A stretch of 41,787 nucleotides of DNA, taken from assembly GCF_029759835.1 (NCBI RefSeq), contig NZ_JAJJND010000012.1, positions 1 through 41,787 of the forward strand, read 5' to 3'. The notes below the pieces were generated by a model. That model had not been told where the DNA came from, made no database searches, and saw only the letters and a list, made by a program, of their open reading frames with translations. The position numbers and the translations under genes were made by a program. Below, piece after piece: positions 36,239-41,787 of the stretch (position 1 is its first letter; the number at the start of each line of letters is the position of its first letter). This stretch comes from Acetobacter sp. AN02 (GTDB taxonomy: Bacteria; Pseudomonadota; Alphaproteobacteria; Acetobacterales; Acetobacteraceae).

Positions 36239-37402
36239 ATGAGCGTGAAGAAACTTCTGGTCCTCCCCGGAGACGGCATCGGGCCGGAAGTGATGCGGGA
36301 AGTCGGTCGCGTGATCGCGTGGCTCGGGCGCCGGCGGGATCTGAGATTCGAGATCACGGAGGATCTCGTCGGCGGTGCATCGCTGGAGGCATATGGCACG
36401 CCGATCCGCGACGAGGTCATCACCCGCGCCCGTGAGGCCGACGCCGTGCTGTTCGGCTCCGTCGGGGATCCGAAATGGAATCACGTCGGATTCGACCGGC
36501 GTCCTGAACTGGCCATCCTGCGCCTGCGTCAGGATCTCGGCCTGTTCGCCAATCTGCGCCCGGCAAAGGTGTTCGATGCCCTGATCGATGCCAGCACGCT
36601 CAGACCCGATGTTATCCGCGGTCTCGACATCATGATCGTGCGCGAAAGCGTCGGGGGTATCTATTTCGGGGAGCCCCGCGGCGTCGAGACCCTGCCCGAC
36701 GGCACGAAGCGCGGCATCAACACCGAAGTCTATACCACGGCGGAAATCGAGCGCGTCGGTCGCGTCGCCTTTGATCTCGCCCGCAAGCGCGACAATCACG
36801 TCTGCTCTGTCGAGAAGCACAACGTGATGGAAAGCGGACTGCTCTGGAAAGAGGTCATCACCGCACTCCAGGCCCGGGAATATCCGGACGTGAAGCTCAC
36901 GCACATGCTGGCCGATAACTGCGCCATGCAGCTCGTGCGGAACCCGCGCCAGTTCGATGTGGTGGTGACGGGCAATCTTTTCGGAGACCTTCTGTCCGAT
37001 CTCGCCTCCATGCTGACCGGAAGTCTCGGCATGCTGCCTTCCGCCACGCTCGGCTCCGTCACTGCCGACGGTCGCTTCCCCGCACTGTACGAGCCCATCC
37101 ACGGCAGTGCTCCGGATATCGCAGGACAGGGTATCGCCAACCCGATTGCCCAGATTCTCTCCCTTGCCATGCTGCTGAAATACTCATTTGGCATGGAAGC
37201 CGAAGCGGCCATGATCGAGGATGCCGTCTCCGCAGTGCTCGCAAGCGGGCTGCGCACTGCCGACATCATGAGCGACGGGATGGCCCGCGTCGGGACATCC
37301 GTCATGGGAGAAGCCATCGTCCGCGAACTGGATAAGCTCCAGGGCTGCCCCCCTGCTTACGGCGTGCCGTCGTCAGCAATAAGCAAAAACGGGGAGGGGT
37401 GA
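36239..37402 (+). CDS. leuB: 3-Isopropylmalate dehydrogenase
   Basis: A 387-residue NAD-dependent decarboxylating dehydrogenase that oxidises 3-isopropylmalate in leucine biosynthesis. Visible are LVLPGDGIGPEVM at the N-terminus, FGSVGDPKW, the substrate-binding arginines of RLRQDLGLFANLRPAK, and VERESVGGIYFGEP-type residues (here IVRESVGGIYFGEP). The metal/NAD signature NLFGDLLSDLASMLTGSLGM has Asp250 and Asp254. It is about 25-30 residues longer than many LeuB proteins, with a tail ending CPPAYGVPSSAISKNGEG. The start has GGAG six bases upstream. Other leu genes are not present. A hairpin overlaps its stop codon. Confidence 0.95.
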   Translation: MSVKKLLVLPGDGIGPEVMREVGRVIAWLGRRRDLRFEITEDLVGGASLEAYGTPIRDEVITRAREADAVLFGSVGDPKWNHVGFDRRPELAILRLRQDLGLFANLRPAKVFDALIDASTLRPDVIRGLDIMIVRESVGGIYFGEPRGVETLPDGTKRGINTEVYTTAEIERVGRVAFDLARKRDNHVCSVEKHNVMESGLLWKEVITALQAREYPDVKLTHMLADNCAMQLVRNPRQFDVVVTGNLFGDLLSDLASMLTGSLGMLPSATLGSVTADGRFPALYEPIHGSAPDIAGQGIANPIAQILSLAMLLKYSFGMEAEAAMIEDAVSAVLASGLRTADIMSDGMARVGTSVMGEAIVRELDKLQGCPPAYGVPSSAISKNGEG

Positions 37403-37412
37403 ATCCTCCCCG
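37390..37412 (+). terminator. Terminator hairpin overlapping the leuB stop
   Basis: CGGGGAGG (37390-37397) and CCTCCCCG (37405-37412) pair perfectly over 8 bp with a 7-base loop that contains the leuB TGA. C-rich sequence follows, not U. Confidence 0.5.
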
Positions 37413-37788
37413 CCCCCCTGCCCGGCCTGACTGCATCGCTACGGGAAAGAGCAGGCCGGAGCTGATCGTGCCGTGGAAACCCGATCCTCAGTCCCCGCCC
37501 TTTAAGGAGATTTTTCTCCGCCACGGGCACACGCGTCACTTGCCGCAGATTCATCAAAACCCTGATCGCAACGATCCTCCGGCCACTGGCTGAAGTCAGC
37601 ATTTGTACCGGCCCCTGTTCCCGCGTCGGGCCTGTTTTTTCTGATCAGAAATCACAGACAGGACTGTTCGTCCGAACCGCAGGCATAACGCAAGCTTCCA
37701 TGAGGACCTGCCTGGCCAATACCGCCTGTAACATGCGCCGCCTTCTCCTCCCGGAGTGGATTAACGCAGGCACGCAGCAATCCGGAGC
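37403..37788. other. Non-coding stretch between leuB and the hydrolase remnant
   Basis: 386 bp with no recognisable gene. It holds the 3' arm of the leuB hairpin, a small GGAGA-tttt-TCTCC stem (about 37506-37519), and a U-tract terminator-like hairpin (37610-37640). A short open frame from 37399 to 37593 has no family resemblance. The stretch could be the remains of a lost gene. Confidence 0.5.
37610..37640 (+). terminator. Hairpin with U-tract in the leuB-hydrolase gap
   Basis: GGCCC (37610-37614) and GGGCC (37628-37632) are followed by TG and six T residues. The stem is short and the loop 13 bases, but the U-tract fits an intrinsic terminator. No gene lies immediately upstream, so it may end leuB read-through or belong to a lost gene or small RNA. 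Confidence 0.4.
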
Positions 37789-38043
37789 ATGAAATCCTCA
37801 CTCCGCCAACATGCAGAGGAAAGTGATCTTGTCGCATGGAATTCAGCGCTGCTGTATGACAGCATATTTACACAGCCTGTTGTTTATGAGTTGCATAATC
37901 TGAGGATGCCGGCCCCTCTGATGATCAGTGACCGGGATGTGGCGGCCATCGGAGCCGATGGATCCACACTCGGGCATTCTCCGCACATACAGGATCCTGT
38001 GAGGCTTCATAAGGCTCTGCTTGAATGGCGTGCCTCTGGTTGA
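37789..38043 (+). pseudogene. Alpha/beta-hydrolase fragment (N-terminus lost, internal deletion)
   Basis: An 84-codon open frame whose first two-thirds, SDLVAWNSALLYDSIFTQPV plus VYELHNLRMPAPLMISDRD, looks like the C-terminal third of an alpha/beta hydrolase just before the catalytic acid. The following DVAAIG then jumps straight to STLGHSPHIQDPVRLHKALL, the region around the catalytic histidine. In intact relatives roughly 30-35 residues separate these two blocks, and about 200 residues including the nucleophile precede them. A stop codon lies in frame at 37762. It is therefore a decayed remnant, kept in frame by chance or by an in-frame deletion. Confidence 0.65.
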
Positions 38044-38110
38044 CAGAAATCGTTTTTTCTTCATCATTTTTCGAATTTCTTATTTCCCGTGCTGTGAGGA
38101 AGGAGTGTCC

Positions 38111-38902
38111 ATGAAAATCGATCTGACCGGTAAAAAAGCTGTCGTTACGGGGTCGACCAAAGGTATTGGTCTGGGTGCTGCGAAAGGACTTGCGGTCTGT
38201 GGTGCGACGGTTGTGGTGAACGGTCGGAAGCAGGAGGATGTCGAGGCTTCGATAAAGGCAATCCGCAGTGAGGTTCCGGCAGCGGATCTGATTGGTTTTG
38301 CAGGTGATCTGGGGACCGCTGAAGGCTGCCGGACCCTTATTGAGGCGCATCCGTCCTGTGATATTCTTGTAAATAATGTTGGGATTTTTGGTCCGGAAGA
38401 TTTTTTTGAGACTGAGGATGATCAGTGGATGAGGTTTTTCGAGATCAATGTCATGTCCGGTGTCCGCCTCGCGCGTGCCTATCTGAAGGGGATGGCTGAC
38501 AGGAAGTGGGGACGCGTCGTGTTTCTCGGTTCGGAAACCGCGTTTAATATTCCGGCAGATATGATTCATTACGGTATGACGAAAACGGCCTGTGTATCGG
38601 TTGCCCGTGGTCTTGCCAAACGGATGGCGGGGACGGGAGTAACGGTGAATTCCGTGCTGCCGGGACCGACGCTTTCAGGAAGCGTTACGGATATGTTTGA
38701 AGAGGAATCTGAGAAGACCGGAAAATCATTTGATGAGGTTGCGGAAGAATTCGTCATGGAGAACCGTCCCTCTTCGATCATCCGTCGACCGGCTACAGTT
38801 GAGGAGGTTGCAAACATGATTGTGTATGCCTGTTCAATGCAGGCTTCGGCTACGACCGGCGCATCCCTGCGTGTTGACGGCGGGGTGATTGACAGCCTCT
38901 GA
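38111..38902 (+). CDS. Short-chain dehydrogenase/reductase
   Basis: A 263-residue classical SDR. The NAD(P)-binding turn is TGSTKGIG (13-20), NNVG replaces the usual NNAG near residue 88, and the catalytic set is Ser141, Tyr154 and Lys158 (YGMTK). The C-terminal GASLRVDGG is typical. It is closest in style to oxoacyl-ACP or sugar-alcohol type reductases, but the substrate is not determinable. A strong GGAAGGAG precedes the ATG at 38111. Codons are visibly AT-richer than in leuB. It is followed 49 bases later by grxB on the same strand. Confidence 0.9.
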   Translation: MKIDLTGKKAVVTGSTKGIGLGAAKGLAVCGATVVVNGRKQEDVEASIKAIRSEVPAADLIGFAGDLGTAEGCRTLIEAHPSCDILVNNVGIFGPEDFFETEDDQWMRFFEINVMSGVRLARAYLKGMADRKWGRVVFLGSETAFNIPADMIHYGMTKTACVSVARGLAKRMAGTGVTVNSVLPGPTLSGSVTDMFEEESEKTGKSFDEVAEEFVMENRPSSIIRRPATVEEVANMIVYACSMQASATTGASLRVDGGVIDSL

Positions 38903-38951
38903 CCGAGGATATTCGCAGGTAAATAGGCACGGCCGGAAGCGGGAATTTATT

Positions 38952-39596
38952 ATGGTATTCAGATTATATGTTTACGATCATTGCCCGTTCTGTGTGCGTG
39001 CAAGGATGCCTTTCGGGCTGAAAAATATCCCGTTTGATCTCCGTTTCCAGCTGAATGACGACGAGGAAACCCCGATCCGTATGATCGGCAAAAAGATGCT
39101 GCCTATTCTGGAGGGTGAAGACGGTTTCATGGGAGAAAGCCTGGATATCGTCAGGAAAATTGACGGTATTTCCGGTCCGGCTCTGTTTTCAGGAGAGCCG
39201 GATCAGGCACTGGTCGGATGGATGCGTCAGTGGGGGACGACGATTAACTCACTGGTTATTCCCAGAACACCGTATCCGGTATTTGCCGAGTTCCGCACGC
39301 AGGAGGCGCGCGCATACTTCACGCGGAAGAAAGAAGAGATATTCGGTAATTTTGACGATCTTCTTTCGAAAACCGATACGCTTCTGGCATCTGCAGAGGC
39401 AGGTCTGAAGGCGCTTGAGCCTCTGCTGCCTGCACAGAATTCAGTTTCGATTGACGATATCATGCTGTTCCCCCTCCTGAGATCCCTTTCCATTCTTCCG
39501 GACATAAAGCTTCCGGATTCTGTCAGAGACTATCAGGTCGGTATGGCCGAAAGATCAGGTGTCCCTCTTGTGAGAGATCTTCGTGCCTCAGTCTGA
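38952..39596 (+). CDS. grxB: Glutaredoxin 2
   Basis: A 214-residue GrxB, nearly the length of E. coli Grx2 (215), with a GST-like fold. The redox motif is C11-P-F-C14 (E. coli CPYC). MIGKKMLPILEGEDG gives the cis-proline loop, MGESLDIVRKID the glutathione-contact segment, and a helical C-terminal domain follows. It reduces protein-glutathione mixed disulfides using glutathione. The ATG at 38952 is chosen by comparison with the family; only a weak GGGA precedes it. It lies between the SDR gene and the GlfT2-like gene (17 bases downstream), so the three may be cotranscribed. Confidence 0.92.
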   Translation: MVFRLYVYDHCPFCVRARMPFGLKNIPFDLRFQLNDDEETPIRMIGKKMLPILEGEDGFMGESLDIVRKIDGISGPALFSGEPDQALVGWMRQWGTTINSLVIPRTPYPVFAEFRTQEARAYFTRKKEEIFGNFDDLLSKTDTLLASAEAGLKALEPLLPAQNSVSIDDIMLFPLLRSLSILPDIKLPDSVRDYQVGMAERSGVPLVRDLRASV

Positions 39597-39613
39597 TCCG
39601 GGCAGAGGTCCGT

Positions 39614-41404
39614 GTGTCTGAGGATATGCAGGATCTGTTTGCGGTACAGGACATCATTTTTCCTGGATCTGGTGAGAATGTTCCGGAAGAGATGTATTTC
39701 CGGACAGAAGGAGCCGTTTCGTCAGGCTCTCAGCCCGGCATCCTGCATGCGGACCCGGGAGGACGCGTTTCTTTTGATACATTCTACAATGGAATTTCAG
39801 CCGGTGTTCTGAAGCGCATCACCGTTATTGAGGATCTCGTTTTCAGAGCCGAGGGTACGGGAATCTGGCGTATTCGGGCGGGGCTTCATCTTCCGGAACA
39901 GGATATTATCTGGCTGGATGAGATGTATGCCGATCTTTCTTCCGGCGCGGCTGCTTTTCCTCTGCCGTGGAACAGTATTCAGGACGGAATGCTCTTTGTT
40001 TCTCTGGAGGCTTTGAGCGGGGGGGACTTCAGGCAAGGCTGTTTTCTGACAAAAACGCCGCCCGCCGCCGACGTACATCTCGGTATTGTCATAACTCACT
40101 ACAACAGAAAAAATTTTGTTATTCCTGCCGTTCATCGTCTGCGGGAGTCTCTTTTGATAAAGCCCGAACTCAAGGGGCGGGCAGATCTTATTATCATCGA
40201 TAACTCACGCACATTAAGTGCGGAGGAAGTGGATGGCGCGATCCTGATTCCCAGCCTGAACTACGGCGGTTCCGGCGGTTTTTCCCGTGGTCTTCTGTAT
40301 CTTATGGAGCAGGGGAAATATTCACATTGCCTGTTTATGGATGATGATGCGTCCTGTGAGATGGAATCAATCCGCCGGGCTTTTATTCTGCAGCGCTTTG
40401 CACGAGATCCTGCTCTGGCTATTGCAGGCGGTTTATTGAAAGAGCATCAGCCATATAGTCTTTTTGAAAAAGGAGCTGTCTGTACAGACGGAAATGTCAG
40501 GCCTCTGGGACAGAATCTTGATATGCGCCGTACTGCAGACCTTCTGCAGGCCGAGCAGAAGTCAGGCCACGGTGCCTATGGCGCATGGTGGTTCTTCTGC
40601 TTTAATATATCGAAAACTCGTTCTATGCCCTATCCTTTTTTTGTCCGGGGAGATGACATTCTTTTCAGTCTGATGAATAATTTTCAGATTGAAACGATCA
40701 ATGGCATTGCCTGTCTGGGAGAGGATTTCCGGATCAGGGAAAGTCCCCTCACACGTTATCTCGGCCTGCGTTCCTGTCTTGTGATCATGATGATGACGGC
40801 TGATGTTCCGGCTCATGCTGTATTCCGGCTTTTATCAGCCTGGATGCTGTCCTCACTGCTGTCATATAATTATGCGAGCGCAGAAGCGGTTCTCAGGGCG
40901 ATTGCCGATGTCTCGGCGGGCCCTGATTTCTGGCTTGAGGCTATGGATATGGCTGCGGTTCGTGCGGAGCTTGCCCCTCTGAACGAGAGGGAACGTCTCC
41001 GGCCGTTGGAGGCCTCCGATTATGACACTGTCTCTGACCAGCCAGAAGAAAACCGTCTGAGGCGGATATTCCGCGTTATAACGCTGAACGGATTTCTCCT
41101 CCCTTCGATTTTTCTTCGTAACAGGATCATATCAGATCAAAAATCCTTCAGAGCCACGTTCCGGAGGATTTTCCGGTACAGACGTGTTCTGTATGTGGCT
41201 GAGGGGGGCGGAACCGGATATCTTGCGGAATATGACAGGAAAGCGTTCTTTGCTCTGCTTTTCCGATTTTTTAAAATATCCTCTGTCTTTATCTTAATGC
41301 GCCGCAAACTTACGCGGAAATACCGCAAGGCACTGCCGGAGATGACCAGTCAAAAGTTCTGGTTGGAAATTTATGCAGAAAAGCGGAATATTTCTGAAAA
41401 ATAA
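39614..41404 (+). CDS. GlfT2-like family 2 glycosyltransferase (putative galactofuranosyltransferase)
   Basis: A 596-residue protein with an N-terminal beta-rich domain (about 1-150), a GT2 catalytic core (about 155-370) and a helical C-terminus. Motifs include LGIVITHYNRKNFV, LNYGGSGGFSRGL, the DXD-type FMDDDAS with Asp243-Asp245, WWFFCFN, and FVRGDDILFS with Asp347-Asp348, all as in bacterial polymerising galactofuranosyltransferases such as GlfT2. It would add galactofuranose or a related sugar to a surface polysaccharide; the donor is inferred from the family only. The start is GTG at 39614 with GAGG five bases upstream; an ATG at 39626 is possible. AT-rich composition and very basic C-terminal residues (RRKLTRKYRK) are notable. 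Confidence 0.85.
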   Translation: MSEDMQDLFAVQDIIFPGSGENVPEEMYFRTEGAVSSGSQPGILHADPGGRVSFDTFYNGISAGVLKRITVIEDLVFRAEGTGIWRIRAGLHLPEQDIIWLDEMYADLSSGAAAFPLPWNSIQDGMLFVSLEALSGGDFRQGCFLTKTPPAADVHLGIVITHYNRKNFVIPAVHRLRESLLIKPELKGRADLIIIDNSRTLSAEEVDGAILIPSLNYGGSGGFSRGLLYLMEQGKYSHCLFMDDDASCEMESIRRAFILQRFARDPALAIAGGLLKEHQPYSLFEKGAVCTDGNVRPLGQNLDMRRTADLLQAEQKSGHGAYGAWWFFCFNISKTRSMPYPFFVRGDDILFSLMNNFQIETINGIACLGEDFRIRESPLTRYLGLRSCLVIMMMTADVPAHAVFRLLSAWMLSSLLSYNYASAEAVLRAIADVSAGPDFWLEAMDMAAVRAELAPLNERERLRPLEASDYDTVSDQPEENRLRRIFRVITLNGFLLPSIFLRNRIISDQKSFRATFRRIFRYRRVLYVAEGGGTGYLAEYDRKAFFALLFRFFKISSVFILMRRKLTRKYRKALPEMTSQKFWLEIYAEKRNISEK

Positions 41405-41787
41405 CTCTGATATATTCTGCCTTCAGGAACTGGGGACAAAATTGCCAGCCCCCAGATCATCATTTTTCGTGCCAATGCGCCGTGCTCCCAGCGACAGCCA
41501 CGATATACTGTCTTCCTGTTGCAGGGGGATGTAGGTATGGAGGTGACGCTGGAGCCAACAGAAAGTGGAGCCTTCCAGAGCAGTTTAGATGTGCCTCTCG
41601 TTTTTCGGGCAGGGTGACAAGCTATAGACCGGCCTGAATGGGCAAGGTTACGCGCAGGAGATATACGGCGAAGTTCAGATCACGTGTTACCCCGGAGGCG
41701 ATCCGTGGGGGGGCTGATACCAACCGTTTCTTGATCAGACTCACGGGGTACCCATTGGGCTAAAAATGTGATTCACAGGATGCTGAT
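41405..41787. other. Non-coding tail at the right edge
   Basis: 383 bp in which I find no gene on either strand; all frames are broken by stops except short ones. On the minus strand a conceptual translation gives disconnected runs, with a stop between LLRVTLPIQAGL and LVTLPEKREAHL, reminiscent of the degenerate flanks often seen beside insertion sequences. No terminal inverted repeats or transposase are recognised. It may be a partial element continuing beyond the window. Confidence 0.35.

Noticed and set aside
41405-41787. Insertion-sequence transposase
   Set aside because: No transposase motifs or terminal inverted repeats could be identified, so it is left as unexplained sequence.
1-41787. 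tRNA genes and CRISPR arrays
   Set aside because: No GGTTCRA-type T-arm with a matching acceptor stem, and no spaced direct repeats, were seen in the intergenic regions.

Overview
The window is ordinary-density bacterial chromosome of an alphaproteobacterium, most likely a member of the Acetobacteraceae (acetic acid bacteria and relatives). This placement is an inference from high GC, the conserved gene order DUF3576 lipoprotein - leuS - lptE - holA, the gltD-gltB pair, a cobW-WD40 pair and mlaA-mlaC. I see no rRNA, tRNA, CRISPR array, prophage or complete insertion sequence. Left part (1-19.3 kb): housekeeping genes, mostly on the minus strand. These are a DUF885 exported hydrolase-like protein; an unrecognised one-membrane-segment protein with a CHAD-like C-terminus; the NADPH glutamate synthase subunits gltD and gltB; a lone NDUFA9-type NAD(P)-binding protein; a beta-class glutathione transferase (plus strand) sharing a bidirectional terminator with holA; the leuS-lptE-holA operon preceded by a DUF3576 lipoprotein; and a 710-residue SARP/BTAD-type regulator divergent from a TerB-J-domain protein. 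Middle part (19.3-24.8 kb, plus strand): mlaA-mlaC (retrograde phospholipid transport), a complex-I subunit M gene standing alone without nuoL or nuoN and preceded by a perfect 16-bp palindrome, and a translationally coupled COG0523 GTPase/WD40 pair that looks like metal-homeostasis machinery. Right part (24.8-36.1 kb, minus strand): the most distinctive region, a tight six-gene unit. In transcription order it holds an RTX-type ABC exporter with a degenerate peptidase domain, its HlyD-type adaptor, a 610-residue Sel1-repeat protein, a 1034-residue TPR+GT2+GT4 glycosyltransferase, a 335-residue protein with a ChW-like domain and AT-hook-like basic tail, and a GT4 glycosyltransferase with a lysine-rich tail. 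The unit reads as export of a large protein coupled to its glycosylation or to surface-glycan assembly, but no RTX-like substrate lies in the window. Its 5' leader holds a 50-nt hairpin that would bury an AGGAGG sequence and a 16-bp perfect palindrome. Far right (36.2-41.8 kb, plus strand): leuB, then about 390 bp of non-coding sequence, a decayed alpha/beta-hydrolase fragment, and a visibly AT-richer group of an SDR oxidoreductase, glutaredoxin 2 (grxB) and a GlfT2-like glycosyltransferase. The window ends in about 380 bp of apparently non-coding, possibly mobile-element-associated sequence. The pseudogene, composition change and disrupted tail suggest an accessory or recombination-prone segment beginning just after leuB.
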